This document shows, piece by piece, positions 45,754 to 55,563 of a stretch of DNA of 64,000 nucleotides. Within the stretch, counting starts at the first letter, position 1. Each line of letters begins with the position of its first letter. The DNA is taken from contig NZ_JAIVLH010000001.1 of the NCBI RefSeq assembly GCF_020524345.1, positions 310,001-374,000 on the forward strand, in the 5' to 3' direction. The notes beneath the pieces are model-generated. The model did no database searches, was not told the origin of the DNA, and saw only the letters and a list, made by a program, of their open reading frames with translations. Both the position numbers and the translations under genes were made by a program. Source of the DNA: Metabacillus niabensis. Its GTDB lineage: Bacteria; Bacillota; Bacilli; Bacillales; Bacillaceae.

Positions 45754-46992
45754 GTGGCTATAGAAGAAATTAAAATGCCCCAGTTAGGGGAAAGTGTAAC
45801 AGAAGGTACCATTAGTAAGTGGCTCGTTTCTGTTGGTGAAAAGGTAGAAAAGTATGCCCCGTTAGCAGAGGTCATGACAGATAAGGTTAATGCAGAAGTA
45901 CCCTCATCATTTAGCGGTGTCATTAAGGAGCTTGTTGCTAATGAAGGGGACACTTTAGATGTGGGAGATGTTATTTGTCACATCGAAGTTGAGGGTGAGT
46001 CAGTAGAAATAAAAGATCAACCTTCGAAAATAAAAGAACAAAATGAACAGTTAAGTGAGTCACCCAAAAACAATCAAAACAAAAAAAGATATTCCCCTGC
46101 AGTCCTAAAACTTGCACAAGAACATGATATAAATCTTGAACAAGTTAATGGTACCGGTGCGGGTGGACGGATTACACGAAAAGATTTATTAAAAATAATT
46201 GAATCAGGCTCAATACCTGCTCCAGTTGCAAAAGAAGAAATGCCTGCACAAATAAAATCTTCTAAAGTCTCAGCACCAGTTATAGCTCAAACAGGTGATC
46301 GTGAAATACCAGTATCAGGTGTAAGAAAAGCAATTGCTTCAAATATGGTAAGAAGTAAACAAGAAATTCCACATGCCTGGATGATGATGGAAGTAGACGT
46401 GACTGAGCTTGTTAAGTATAGAAACTCAATTAAAGATGATTTTAAGAAAAATGAAGGATATAATCTAACCTTTTTTGCCTTCTTTGTAAAAGCTGTTGCA
46501 CAAGCTTTAAAAGAATTCCCGCAAATTAACTCAATGTGGGCTGGGGATAAAATTATTCAAAAGAAGGATATTAATATATCAATTGCGGTCGCAACTGAGG
46601 ATTCCTTATATGTGCCAGTTATAAAACATGCAGATGAAAAAACAATTAAAGGAATTGCAAGAGATATTACTGATTTAGCATACAAGGTTAGAAACGGAAA
46701 GTTAACCTCAGAAGATATGCAGGGAGGTACTTTTACAGTTAATAATACCGGTTCATTTGGTTCTGTTCAATCAATGGGAATTATCAATTATCCCCAAGCA
46801 GCGATTGTTCAGGTTGAATCCATTGTAAAACGCCCAGTTATTATTGATGGGATGATTGCAGTAAGAGACATGGTAAATTTATGTATGTCCTTAGATCATA
46901 GGATTCTTGATGGATTAGTAAGCGGTCGTTTCCTTTCAAGAGTCAAAGAAATCCTTGAACATACAACTAAAGATACAACGCCAATTTATTAA
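45754..46992 (+). CDS. bkdB: Branched-chain 2-oxoacid dehydrogenase E2 (lipoamide acyltransferase)
   Basis: 412 aa. N-terminal lipoyl domain with MTDKVNAEVPSSF (lipoylated Lys, residue about 45), a Lys/Gln/Ser-rich linker, the peripheral-subunit-binding domain SPAVLKLAQEHDINLEQVNGTG (about 112-145), a second linker, and the catalytic domain ending with the family His-Asp motif in SLDHRILDG. It transfers branched acyl groups to CoA. Start GTG 45754 follows CGAGGAGGTTCCATT. Last bkd gene, with a terminator. Confidence 0.94.
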   Translation: MAIEEIKMPQLGESVTEGTISKWLVSVGEKVEKYAPLAEVMTDKVNAEVPSSFSGVIKELVANEGDTLDVGDVICHIEVEGESVEIKDQPSKIKEQNEQLSESPKNNQNKKRYSPAVLKLAQEHDINLEQVNGTGAGGRITRKDLLKIIESGSIPAPVAKEEMPAQIKSSKVSAPVIAQTGDREIPVSGVRKAIASNMVRSKQEIPHAWMMMEVDVTELVKYRNSIKDDFKKNEGYNLTFFAFFVKAVAQALKEFPQINSMWAGDKIIQKKDINISIAVATEDSLYVPVIKHADEKTIKGIARDITDLAYKVRNGKLTSEDMQGGTFTVNNTGSFGSVQSMGIINYPQAAIVQVESIVKRPVIIDGMIAVRDMVNLCMSLDHRILDGLVSGRFLSRVKEILEHTTKDTTPIY

Positions 46993-47001
46993 CACATCAT
47001 G

Positions 47002-47036
47002 AAAAAAGTAATCGATATTTCGGTTACTTTTTTTAA
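47002..47036 (+). terminator. Terminator of the bkd operon
   Basis: AAAAAAGTAATCG pairs with CGGTTACTTTTTT around a short loop and is followed by T residues. Confidence 0.85.
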
Positions 47037-47065
47037 TAATAAAGAAACAAAAAAACATAGGCATG

Positions 47066-47127
47066 TTCATTGCTGTGATGGGAAAATTATAATAGAATAA
47101 GATTATAAATAAATGTAAGCGCATACT
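47066..47127 (+). promoter_or_regulatory. mutA promoter with consensus CcpA (cre) site
   Basis: TATAAT at 47088-47093 with a weak -35 TTCATT at 47066-47071 (16 bp). The cre ATGTAAGCGCATACT at 47113-47127 fits WTGNAANCGNWNNCW at every specified base. It lies about 14-28 bp after the likely transcript start, a roadblock position for catabolite repression. Confidence 0.6.
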
Positions 47128-47238
47128 TTTTGTTGTGATTGCGATTTCTGTAAAGTAACTATCTACAAGGAAGCCCGCATAATATGATATGAGGTAAAAG
47201 TTCAAAGGGGGTGTGGGCCTCCAATTTGGAGGTGCAAT

Positions 47239-49137
47239 ATGGAGGAGGAACAGAAAACATCTGTAACTAGAGAGAAACATAAAACATGGGAAAAAGAAGT
47301 GGAAAAATCATTAAGAGGGAAACCCATAGAAAATTTAATAAAAATGTCTGATGAAGGAATAGCTATCAAAGCGTTATACGATGAATTTGATCTAGATGAT
47401 AATAAAACGAGTAGAATACATCAAAAAGGAAAAAATCATCAGTTAAAAATCAGTCAATTAATATCAGCAAAAGATTCCCAAGATTTAAAAGAAAAAATAA
47501 TCTACGCAAAAAAAAGAGGTCAACACTCCTTCTATATGACAAATATTGATTATATAGAAAGAGATCAAGACATGGTTGAGGCTTTTTCTTCAATAGATTG
47601 GACTGAGGATGTTGTTTTTATTGATGTGGGAGAAAACATAGGGTTTACGCCTTTGTTCTTTCACCACCACAAGATGCAGCATCAATTTAAACATGTTGTT
47701 GGAACGATTGGCTTTGATCCTTATGAGGAGCTTTTACATGAAGGGGAAAGTAAGGTTTCACTTGAAACTAAAATGGATTTTTTGGCTGATACGATTAAAT
47801 GGTCTGCCGCAAATGAAGGACATGTTCGCTGTCTAGTAATAAAAGGACATATCTATAATGAAGCGGGAGCAAATGCACTTCAAGAGCTAGTTTTTACTTT
47901 TTCTCAAGCGATTGATCTGATTAATGAGCTTATAAATAGGGGGATTTCATTTGAAAGTATTGCGAACTCATTAACGATCTCCCTTGGTGTAGGATCAAAT
48001 TTTTTTATGGAAATCGCTAAGTTACGAGCGGCAAGGGATATATGGGCTTCGATTGTTCAAGCATTTGGTGGAAATGCACATGAGCATAAAGTTAACCTGC
48101 ATGCTATTACAACAACCTTTAACAAAACCGCATTTGATGCTCATGTCAACTTGCTTCGTACAACAACGGAAAGTTTTTCTGCAGTTCTTGCTGGAGTTAA
48201 TGAGATAACTATTTTACCTTTTGATCATGTGTTAAATCAATCTAGTATTCTGGCAGAAAGAATAGCAAGGAACACATACTTTATATTGAATGAAGAAAGT
48301 TTACTATCAAAGGTTGTTGATCCATCTTCTGGTTCTTATTATGTTGAAACAATAACGAAACAACTTGGGATGGAAGCATGGGAGAAAATAAAAGAAATTG
48401 ACCGCGATGGAGGGTTTTTACCTCAATTAAAACAGGGAACCATTCAGCATGAACTCGAGAAGATGAGGGAAATACGAATGGCGGTAGTAAATAATAGAGA
48501 AAAATTTGTAATCGGAACAAATGCATATGCTCTAACAAATGAAAAAGTAATGGTTAAGAAGGAAGAAAAAGGAAAAATATCTAACAATCTAAATGAGATT
48601 AAGCCTTCATTCCAGGAAGTGTTAACCTATATTGATAAAGAGAAAAGAGTTCCGACAATGAAAGGTGACGATCAAAAAGAAAAACTTCAAATTAACCCCA
48701 TTCAATGTCAAAGATTAGTTGAGCATTTTGAGAGGCTTCGTTTTCAGGCTGAAAAAGCAAAAGAAAAAGGTCGTCTTGACAAAGTTGGAATCATTACATT
48801 TGGAAAGTTAAAGAACTATAAGCCAAGCCTTGATCAAATTAGCGGAATCTTAGCAGCAGGAGGAATTGAAATTGAACTTACCTCTTGGGATGACCTAAGA
48901 GCTATACATAACCTACAAGTTGTGATTCTATGCGGTAAAAAAGAAGATGTTCAAGTTGTAGATTCCGCTTATATTCAACAGTTAAGGAAAGATAATCCAT
49001 CCCTCTACATTTATATCATGGGGAATGAGGAAGATATGACAGATAACCTCAACCTATCTGGAGTGATTTCTTTGCATGATGATATCTATCAATTTCTGCT
49101 AAACATCCATAATATTTTGGGGGTTAGTAAAGAATGA
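47239..49137 (+). CDS. mutA: Methylmalonyl-CoA mutase small subunit
   Basis: 632 aa. Non-catalytic partner of MutB, similar TIM-barrel (about residues 35-430, including [37 protein letters not shown] and [14 protein letters not shown]) and a degenerate flavodoxin-like C-terminal domain ([27 protein letters not shown]). The cobalamin motif DxHxxG is absent, as expected for this subunit. ATG 47239 follows TTTGGAGGTGCAAT. It overlaps mutB by 4 bp. Confidence 0.92.
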   Translation: MEEEQKTSVTREKHKTWEKEVEKSLRGKPIENLIKMSDEGIAIKALYDEFDLDDNKTSRIHQKGKNHQLKISQLISAKDSQDLKEKIIYAKKRGQHSFYMTNIDYIERDQDMVEAFSSIDWTEDVVFIDVGENIGFTPLFFHHHKMQHQFKHVVGTIGFDPYEELLHEGESKVSLETKMDFLADTIKWSAANEGHVRCLVIKGHIYNEAGANALQELVFTFSQAIDLINELINRGISFESIANSLTISLGVGSNFFMEIAKLRAARDIWASIVQAFGGNAHEHKVNLHAITTTFNKTAFDAHVNLLRTTTESFSAVLAGVNEITILPFDHVLNQSSILAERIARNTYFILNEESLLSKVVDPSSGSYYVETITKQLGMEAWEKIKEIDRDGGFLPQLKQGTIQHELEKMREIRMAVVNNREKFVIGTNAYALTNEKVMVKKEEKGKISNNLNEIKPSFQEVLTYIDKEKRVPTMKGDDQKEKLQINPIQCQRLVEHFERLRFQAEKAKEKGRLDKVGIITFGKLKNYKPSLDQISGILAAGGIEIELTSWDDLRAIHNLQVVILCGKKEDVQVVDSAYIQQLRKDNPSLYIYIMGNEEDMTDNLNLSGVISLHDDIYQFLLNIHNILGVSKE

Positions 49138-51281
49138 AAAGACGTGATCTATCTAATTCTCCATTCGTTCAAGTTAAACAGGAACAAAATACAAAAACTA
49201 AACCCTTCTTAACAAATGAGCAAATTAAAATAAAGAGTCACTATGATGATCGTGATTTAACTTCTCTTCAACATCTAGGGTCTTTTCCCGGGATAGAGCC
49301 TTTTGTAAGAGGTCCATATTCGACAATGTATGTGAATCGGCCATGGACGATAAGACAGTATGCCGGATTTTCAACAGCTGAAGAAAGTAATAGATTTTAC
49401 CGAAGAAATTTAGAGATGGGACAAAAAGGGTTATCTGTTGCGTTTGATTTGGCAACACATAGGGGCTATGATTCTGATCATCCGCGGGTTACTGGAGATG
49501 TTGGAAAGGCAGGTGTCGCGATCGATTCAATCTTAGATATGAAGCAATTATTTGATGGCATACCATTAGATGAGATGTCTGTCTCTATGACAATGAACGG
49601 TGCGGTATTACCTATCATGGCTTTTTATATCGTGACAGCAGAAGAACAGGGAGTTCCAATAGAAAAGCTTAGTGGCACAATCCAAAACGATATTTTAAAA
49701 GAATATATGGTTCGGAATACCTATATTTATCCACCTGACATGTCTATGAAAATTATAGGTGATATTTTTGAATATACATCGAAAAACATGCCAAAGTTCA
49801 ATAGCATTAGTATATCCGGTTACCATATGCAAGAAGCGGGAGCACCTGCAGATCTTGAACTTGCTTATACACTTGCAGATGGCCTTGAATATATTCGTAC
49901 CGGTCTTAAAGCCGGTCTGGATATTGACCAGTTTGCCCCTAGGTTGTCATTTTTCTGGGCAATAGGAATGAATTACTTCATGGAAGTAGCAAAGATGAGG
50001 GCCGCCCGCTTCTTATGGACATCGATTGTAAACGAATTTCAGCCGAAAAACCCTAAGTCAACAGCCTTAAGAACCCATTCTCAAACATCAGGATGGAGCT
50101 TAACAGAGCAAGATCCTTATAATAATGTTGTTCGTACGTGTATCGAAGCCCATGCAGCTGCAATGGGGCATACCCAGTCTCTTCACACCAATGCATTAGA
50201 TGAAGCAATTGCATTGCCGACTGATTTTTCAGCAAGGATTGCTCGAAATACACAACTTTACCTTCAACATGAAACCGGGATCTGTGATGTGATTGATCCT
50301 TGGGGTGGTTCTTATTATGTTGAATCACTCACCCATTCTTTAATCGAGAGAGCGAAGCTGCATATGAAAGAAATTGAGGAGCTGGGCGGGATGACGAAGG
50401 CAATTGAAATAGGTTTGCCCAAGATGAAAATTGAGGAAGCTGCTGCCCGGAGACAGGCGAAAATTGATTCGGGTCAAGAAGCAATCATTGGTGTAAATAA
50501 ATTTAAGTTAGATCAAGAGGAACCAATCGATATACTATCAATCGATAATCAAGAAGTAAGAAATAAGCAAATTGCAAAGATTACGCAATTAAAAGCAAAT
50601 CGAGATGATAGAAAAGTGACAAAGGCACTGCAGGCATTAACTAAATGTGCTGCTGCAAAAACGGGAAATTTGTTGGAATTAGCTGTTGAAGCGGCAAGAC
50701 AAAGGGCCACTTTAGGTGAAATTTCCTTCGCCATTGAGAAGGTTTCAAAACGTCATCAAGCGATGATACGCAGTATTAGTGGTGTGTATAGTTCCGAATT
50801 TTCTAATGAAGATGAAATAAAGAGAGTAAGAGAATTAACGGATCAATTCTATCAACTTGAAGGAAGACGACCAAGGATTTTAATCGCCAAAATGGGTCAG
50901 GATGGTCATGATAGAGGAGCAAAGGTAATCTCAACAGCATTTGCAGATTTGGGCTTTGATGTTGATATTGGTCCACTTTTTCAAACACCTGAAGAAACAG
51001 CTGCACAAGCTGTAGAAAATGATGTTCATGTGGTGGGCTTGAGCTCATTAGCGGCAGGTCACAAAACGTTATTACCGCAATTAGTGGATGAATTAAGAAA
51101 GCTTGGTAGGGAAGATATACTTGTTATAATTGGCGGAGTAATCCCATACCAGGATTATGAAGAATTAATGGATAAAGGAGCTGCAGAAATTTTCGGACCA
51201 GGAACGGTCATACCTGTTGCTGCCACAAAAGTAGTGAACAAAATTTTTGAAAGACTTGGATATGAGGAAGTCGGCGAATGA
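49134..51281 (+). CDS. mutB: Methylmalonyl-CoA mutase large subunit
   Basis: 715 aa adenosylcobalamin enzyme converting (R)-methylmalonyl-CoA to succinyl-CoA. N-terminal TIM-barrel with [30 protein letters not shown] and [23 protein letters not shown]-terminal B12 domain with [15 protein letters not shown] (DxHxxG, cobalt-ligating His) and [16 protein letters not shown]. Start ATG 49134 overlaps mutA; the stop overlaps meaB by 4 bp, giving a tight three-gene unit. Confidence 0.95.
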   Translation: MKRRDLSNSPFVQVKQEQNTKTKPFLTNEQIKIKSHYDDRDLTSLQHLGSFPGIEPFVRGPYSTMYVNRPWTIRQYAGFSTAEESNRFYRRNLEMGQKGLSVAFDLATHRGYDSDHPRVTGDVGKAGVAIDSILDMKQLFDGIPLDEMSVSMTMNGAVLPIMAFYIVTAEEQGVPIEKLSGTIQNDILKEYMVRNTYIYPPDMSMKIIGDIFEYTSKNMPKFNSISISGYHMQEAGAPADLELAYTLADGLEYIRTGLKAGLDIDQFAPRLSFFWAIGMNYFMEVAKMRAARFLWTSIVNEFQPKNPKSTALRTHSQTSGWSLTEQDPYNNVVRTCIEAHAAAMGHTQSLHTNALDEAIALPTDFSARIARNTQLYLQHETGICDVIDPWGGSYYVESLTHSLIERAKLHMKEIEELGGMTKAIEIGLPKMKIEEAAARRQAKIDSGQEAIIGVNKFKLDQEEPIDILSIDNQEVRNKQIAKITQLKANRDDRKVTKALQALTKCAAAKTGNLLELAVEAARQRATLGEISFAIEKVSKRHQAMIRSISGVYSSEFSNEDEIKRVRELTDQFYQLEGRRPRILIAKMGQDGHDRGAKVISTAFADLGFDVDIGPLFQTPEETAAQAVENDVHVVGLSSLAAGHKTLLPQLVDELRKLGREDILVIIGGVIPYQDYEELMDKGAAEIFGPGTVIPVAATKVVNKIFERLGYEEVGE

Positions 51282-52288
51282 AAAAGTTCGTAAAGAAAAA
51301 AACGGACACTCCTGTAGAACAGCTTATATCAGGAATTGAAAGAGGAGACCGAGTTTTACTAGCACAAGCCATCACATTGGTAGAAAGTAATGCAAAACAA
51401 CATTTTGAAAAAGCACAGAATATAATTGAATCATTGCTTCAAAAAAACCATTCTACAATTCGTATCGGAATAACAGGTGTACCAGGTGCAGGTAAAAGTA
51501 CATTCATTGACTCGTTTGGAATGTATCTCTGTGAACAAGGATACCGTGTGGCTGTTCTTGCCATTGATCCGACAAGTCAAGTTTCTAAAGGAAGTATAAT
51601 GGGAGATAAAACGAGGATGGAGAGATTATCAAAGCATCCAAATGCTTATATAAGACCCTCTCCCTCCGGTGGAAATCTTGGTGGAGTTAGTAGGAAAACA
51701 AGAGAAACGATCATTTTATGTGAAGCCGCCGGGTATAATATAATTCTTGTTGAAACGATGGGGGTAGGGCAAGGGGAATTTCTTGTACGGGAAATGGTTG
51801 ATTTTTTCCTTCTACTTGTATTAACCGGAGCCGGTGATGAATTACAAACGATGAAAAAAGGAATTATGGAGTTACCAGATTTAGTTGTAGTGAACAAAGC
51901 AGATGGAGAAAATATGTCCAGGGCTAACAAAGCAAAAAGTGAGTATAACTCTATTCTTCACTTTTTAACATCCTATACAAAAGACTGGGAAACAAGGGCT
52001 GTTACTGCTTCAGCATTGGAGGGAACAGGGGTCGAGGACATATGGGAAATCGTGAAAGACTTTGAGAAGCAAACAAAAAAAAGCAATCTTTTTTATCAAA
52101 GACGCAGTGAACAACAATTAAATTGGCTTCATGACCTAATCAAACAAGAGTTATTTCGTCATTTTTACGATCAACCGCTTATAAAAAAAGAGCTTAATGT
52201 AGCTGAACAAACGGTTAAAACAGGGACAAAACATGTAAGCAGTACCGCGTTGGAATTAGTGCAAATGTATTTAGAACATAAACGATAA
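51278..52288 (+). CDS. meaB: Methylmalonyl Co-A mutase-associated GTPase MeaB
   Basis: 336 aa G3E-type P-loop GTPase that guards MutAB, gating cofactor delivery and release of damaged cobalamin. Walker [14 protein letters not shown] (about residue 68), [21 protein letters not shown], switch region [10 protein letters not shown] and base-recognition VVNKADG. Older annotations call such proteins ArgK. Coupled to mutB by a 4-bp overlap. Confidence 0.94.
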   Translation: MKKFVKKKTDTPVEQLISGIERGDRVLLAQAITLVESNAKQHFEKAQNIIESLLQKNHSTIRIGITGVPGAGKSTFIDSFGMYLCEQGYRVAVLAIDPTSQVSKGSIMGDKTRMERLSKHPNAYIRPSPSGGNLGGVSRKTRETIILCEAAGYNIILVETMGVGQGEFLVREMVDFFLLLVLTGAGDELQTMKKGIMELPDLVVVNKADGENMSRANKAKSEYNSILHFLTSYTKDWETRAVTASALEGTGVEDIWEIVKDFEKQTKKSNLFYQRRSEQQLNWLHDLIKQELFRHFYDQPLIKKELNVAEQTVKTGTKHVSSTALELVQMYLEHKR

Positions 52289-52357
52289 GCGATCTATTTG
52301 CCCAATTAATAGAAAGCTTGGTAAAATAGTTTTATTGATGATAAAGGAGAGATTTTT

Positions 52358-52795
52358 TTGAACATGGATTTTAATTTATTTATGAATGATATTGTGCAAC
52401 AAGCTCGTAAAGAAATCGTTGCAGCAGGTTATACAGAGCTTACAAGTCCGGAAGAGGTTGATGAGGTACTGAATAAAAAAGGAACAACACTTGTAATGGT
52501 TAACAGTGTTTGTGGTTGTGCTGGCGGAATCGCGAGACCAGCAGCAGCACATGCTGTTCATTATGACAAACGCCCTGATCAGCTGGTTACTGTATTTGCA
52601 GGTCAAGATAAGGATGCAACTGCAAGGGCACGTGAAATGTTCACAGGATACCCGCCTTCATCTCCATCATTTGCTTTATTGAAGGATGGAAAGCTGCTGA
52701 CAATGGTTGAACGTCATGAAATTGAAGGCCATGATCCGATGTCAGTTGTAGCGAAGTTGCAATCAGCTTTTGACGAGTATTGTGAAGAGGTATAA
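52358..52795 (+). CDS. brxB: Bacilliredoxin BrxB (YqiW)
   Basis: 145 aa thioredoxin-fold protein (DUF1094). Active site [14 protein letters not shown] has the CxC motif with Cys52 and Cys54; bacilliredoxins remove bacillithiol from S-bacillithiolated proteins. Close to B. subtilis YqiW, which also follows the bkd region. Start TTG 52358, seven bases after AAGGAGA; ATG 52364 would be too far. Own terminator. Confidence 0.94.
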   Translation: MNMDFNLFMNDIVQQARKEIVAAGYTELTSPEEVDEVLNKKGTTLVMVNSVCGCAGGIARPAAAHAVHYDKRPDQLVTVFAGQDKDATARAREMFTGYPPSSPSFALLKDGKLLTMVERHEIEGHDPMSVVAKLQSAFDEYCEEV

Positions 52796-52809
52796 TAGAT
52801 AAAAAAGTC

Positions 52810-52848
52810 AAAGAGACATGGTGATCGTCACATGTCTCTTTATTTTTG
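52810..52848 (+). terminator. Terminator after brxB
   Basis: AAAGAGACATG...CATGTCTCTTT, an 11-bp stem that can extend through TGATCGTCA, followed by ATTTTTGG. Confidence 0.8.
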
Positions 52849-52929
52849 GATAATATATACAATGTTTTTGCGGGTTTATTCACTTTTTTGGAAAAGTGTT
52901 AATCGTCAAAAAATTTTTATAAATACATT

Positions 52930-52994
52930 TTTATAAATATTGATTGCATAAATATTAACCTGTGATAAAATACAAATTATCGAATAAATATTAG
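52930..52994 (+). promoter_or_regulatory. artP promoter with ARG-box-like operators
   Basis: TTGCAT (52944-52949) and TAAAAT (52966-52971) are 16 bp apart. Three sequences resemble the AhrC/ArgR box TGAATAWWWATTCA: TTTATAAATATTGA (52930-52943), TGCATAAATATTAA (52945-52958, overlapping the -35) and CGAATAAATATTAG (52981-52994). In B. subtilis the orthologous arginine transporter genes are under AhrC control, and argR is also in this window. Confidence 0.55.
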
Positions 52995-53056
52995 ATAGAT
53001 TATCGTACATATGTAGATAATACTAAAAAGATAATACATTATAGGAGGAAACTAAA

Positions 53057-53851
53057 ATGAAGAAACTTTCGTTATTCATTATAAGCTTATTAGTTGTAGG
53101 TTTACTAGCTGCTTGCGGAACAGCTGAAAAGGAAGGAAATGATACTTCATCAGGTGCAGAAGGAGAGGACAAAAAAGTATTAAAGATGGCAACATCTGCA
53201 GATTATCCTCCTTTTGAATATATTGATACGGCAAAAGGCAGTGACATCATTGGTTTTGATATTGATTTAGTAAATGCTCTAGCAGAAAAAACCGGATATG
53301 AAGTTGAAATTCAAGATATGGATTTTAATAGTTTGATTCCTGCATTACAAGCAAAACAAATTGATATTGTTCTATCAGGTATGACACCAACACCAGAGCG
53401 TGAAGAAAATGTAGATTTCTCAGATGTTTACTATAGTGCAAAACACATGATCGTTTCACTTAAAGACAAGGAAATAAAAACAGTTGAGGAATTAGAAGGT
53501 AAAACGATTGGAGTTCAATTAGGATCGATTCAAGAAGAAAAAGCAACTGAAATTTCAGAAGAAGTAGATGTTAAAATCGAAAATCGCAATAAAATCTCTG
53601 AATTAGTTCAAGAAATGAAATCAGGCAGAATTGACGCTGCTATTATTGAAGATAAAGTTGCTGAAGGTTATTTTTCAAAAGATGATCAATTAACAGGATT
53701 TACACTTGATTCAGCTGAAGAAGCTGGTTCAGCGATTGCATTCCAAAAAGGAAGCGAATATACAGAAGAGTTTAATAAAGCATTAAATGAAATGAAAGAA
53801 AACGGCGAGCTTGACGAGTTAATCGTAAAATGGTTCGGTGGGCAGGAATAA
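53057..53851 (+). CDS. artP: Arginine-type amino acid ABC transporter substrate-binding lipoprotein
   Basis: 264 aa SBP_bac_3 protein. Lipoprotein signal with lipobox LLAAC at about residue 21; the binding fold shows MATSADYPPFEYID, GFDIDLVNALAEKTGYE and DIVLSGMTPTPEREENVDFSDVYY. Corresponds to YqiX/ArtP of B. subtilis by position and sequence; arginine (or other basic amino acid) is inferred. ATG 53057 follows TAGGAGGAAACTAAA. Confidence 0.88.
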   Translation: MKKLSLFIISLLVVGLLAACGTAEKEGNDTSSGAEGEDKKVLKMATSADYPPFEYIDTAKGSDIIGFDIDLVNALAEKTGYEVEIQDMDFNSLIPALQAKQIDIVLSGMTPTPEREENVDFSDVYYSAKHMIVSLKDKEIKTVEELEGKTIGVQLGSIQEEKATEISEEVDVKIENRNKISELVQEMKSGRIDAAIIEDKVAEGYFSKDDQLTGFTLDSAEEAGSAIAFQKGSEYTEEFNKALNEMKENGELDELIVKWFGGQE

Positions 53852-53873
53852 GGGTAAATTGGAATTGATAGAG

Positions 53874-53922
53874 AGAGGCTAACTCAGAAGGGATTCCCTT
53901 AAGCTTGAGTCAGCCCTTTTTT
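53874..53922 (+). terminator. Partial terminator between artP and artQ
   Basis: GGCTAACTCA pairs with TGAGTCAGCC (one mismatch), enclosing a second palindrome AAGGGATTCCCTT, and is followed by a T run. It suits leaky termination giving more binding protein than membrane parts. Confidence 0.75.
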
Positions 53923-53983
53923 ATGGATGACAGTTTCTTTTATCAGAACTAATTATTGAATTGGAAAGGAGTTAGAGAAGGAA

Positions 53984-54646
53984 ATGGATATTTTGAATTT
54001 TTCTTCAATTGTTCCTTCACTTCCCTTTATTCTTGAGGGAATCTGGGTAACTTTAAAAATTGTTGTCTTATCATTGTTGCTTGGATTTGTGTGGGGAATT
54101 ATCCTTGCTTTATTTAAGATAAGTCGAATTAAGCCATTAATGTGGATTGCAGATGCGTATACATCCATTTTTAGAGGGACTCCTCTAGTTCTGCAATTAT
54201 TGATTATTTATTTTGGTTTACCGCAAATTCTCGGGTTTCCAATAGACCCATATCCAGCTGCGGTTGCTGCCTTTACATTAAATTCGGGAGCATATATTTC
54301 AGAGATTATTCGTGCTGGAATTAATGCTATAGATAAAGGTCAACAAGAGGCATCAATGGCATTAGGTGTTCCGTATTCAAAAATGATGAAGGACATTATC
54401 TTACCACAAGCATTTAAAAACATCTTGCCTGCATTAATGAATGAATTTATTACACTAACTAAAGAATCCGCTATTGTAACGGTAATCGGTGTACAAGATA
54501 TTATGAGAAGAGCATATCAAGTGGGGGCAGATTCTTATAATTATTTTGCGCCATTAATTTTTGCAGGATTAATTTATTATCTATTAGTCATGTTCTTAAC
54601 ACTTCTTGGTAAAGGAATAGAAGGGAGAATGAGACGAAGTGATTAA
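53984..54646 (+). CDS. artQ: Amino acid ABC transporter permease (ArtQ)
   Basis: 220 aa HisM/GlnP-type permease. About five transmembrane helices; [19 protein letters not shown] near the N-terminus, [20 protein letters not shown], and the EAA loop around [31 protein letters not shown]. Forms a homodimer in this family. ATG 53984, preceded by GAAAGGAGTTAGAGAAGG. Overlaps artR by 8 bp. Confidence 0.92.
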   Translation: MDILNFSSIVPSLPFILEGIWVTLKIVVLSLLLGFVWGIILALFKISRIKPLMWIADAYTSIFRGTPLVLQLLIIYFGLPQILGFPIDPYPAAVAAFTLNSGAYISEIIRAGINAIDKGQQEASMALGVPYSKMMKDIILPQAFKNILPALMNEFITLTKESAIVTVIGVQDIMRRAYQVGADSYNYFAPLIFAGLIYYLLVMFLTLLGKGIEGRMRRSD

Positions 54647-55361
54647 AGTAGACAATTTGCATAAATCATACGGAAAATTAGACGTTTTAAAAGGAATATC
54701 AACGACAATTGCTTCAGGTGAGGTAATTGCCATCATTGGTCCTTCTGGTTCAGGAAAATCAACCTTTTTACGTTGCATGAATCTATTAGAAAAACCTACT
54801 GATGGTAAAATTCATATAAATAATATCGATATAACGGATCGTAAAACAGATATTGCGAAAGTTAGACAAAATGTAGGAATGGTGTTTCAGCATTTTCATC
54901 TTTTTCCTCATAAAACCGTACTGGATAATATTACGTATGCACCAATTACGGTCAAGGGTCTCTCCAAACAAGAAGCTGAGGAGAAAGGGAACGATTTATT
55001 GAAAAAAGTAGGTCTTCTGGAAAAGGCTGATGCATATCCTAATCGTTTATCCGGAGGGCAAAAGCAACGGGTGGCCATTGCGAGAGCACTTGCGATGAAT
55101 CCGGATGTTATGTTATTTGATGAGCCAACATCTGCGCTAGATCCGGAGATGGTAAAAGAGGTTCTGGAAGTAATGAAGGATTTAGCGCAAACCGGAATGA
55201 CGATGGCGATTGTTACACATGAAATGGGCTTTGCAAAAGAAGTCGCAGATCGAGTTCTTTTCTTAGACGGAGGATTACTGGTAGAAGATGCACCTCCTGG
55301 TGATTTCTTCACAGTGCCAAAGACAAAACGCGCACGGGAATTCCTGGAGAAGATGCTTTAA
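54639..55361 (+). CDS. artR: Amino acid ABC transporter ATP-binding protein (ArtR)
   Basis: 240 aa, GlnQ/HisP-type ATPase. Walker [11 protein letters not shown] (about residues 32-41), Q-loop [13 protein letters not shown], signature RLSGGQKQR, Walker [15 protein letters not shown] and switch His in IVTHEM. Start GTG 54639 inside the artQ end, preceded by AAGGGAGAATGAGA. Energises uptake with ArtP and ArtQ. Confidence 0.93.
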   Translation: MIKVDNLHKSYGKLDVLKGISTTIASGEVIAIIGPSGSGKSTFLRCMNLLEKPTDGKIHINNIDITDRKTDIAKVRQNVGMVFQHFHLFPHKTVLDNITYAPITVKGLSKQEAEEKGNDLLKKVGLLEKADAYPNRLSGGQKQRVAIARALAMNPDVMLFDEPTSALDPEMVKEVLEVMKDLAQTGMTMAIVTHEMGFAKEVADRVLFLDGGLLVEDAPPGDFFTVPKTKRAREFLEKML

Positions 55362-55378
55362 AAAGATGAATATATTTG

Positions 55379-55411
55379 AAAAAAGGTGGTCAAATTGATC
55401 ATCTTTTTTCG
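55379..55411 (+). terminator. Terminator after artR
   Basis: AAAAAAGGTGGTC pairs with GATCATCTTTTTT around AAATT (one G-T wobble). Confidence 0.8.
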
Positions 55412-55449
55412 TACTATCAGAAAGTATATAAATTTTATGGATAATAGTA

Positions 55450-55505
55450 TAAGAAAAACTAAGGCTTTCGCCATTAGGACTTGACGATAAGCCAAGTGTT
55501 TCTAA
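55450..55505. repeat. Dispersed hairpin repeat A, copy 4
   Basis: AAGAAAAACTAAGGC and GCCAAGTGTTTCT arms around TTTCGCCATTAGGACTTGA. The upstream 30 bases (TATATAAATTTTATGGATAATAGTATAAG) match the DNA before copy 2 at 36041. It sits between the artR terminator and yqjA. Confidence 0.7.
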
Positions 55506-55563
55506 TCTTTTCTTGTTAATTAGTGTAAACTATTCAACAGAATGATATGTTAAGGAGTTTTTT

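Noticed and set aside
46936-47280. 114-codon minus-strand frame across the bkdB terminator and mutA leader
   Set aside because: It crosses a terminator, a promoter and a cre site and encodes a Phe/Ile/Tyr-rich string typical of reverse-read AT-rich DNA.
48660-49137. Loss of the cobalamin motif in MutA as a sign of gene decay
   Set aside because: Absence of DxHxxG in the small subunit is normal; MutB has the motif.
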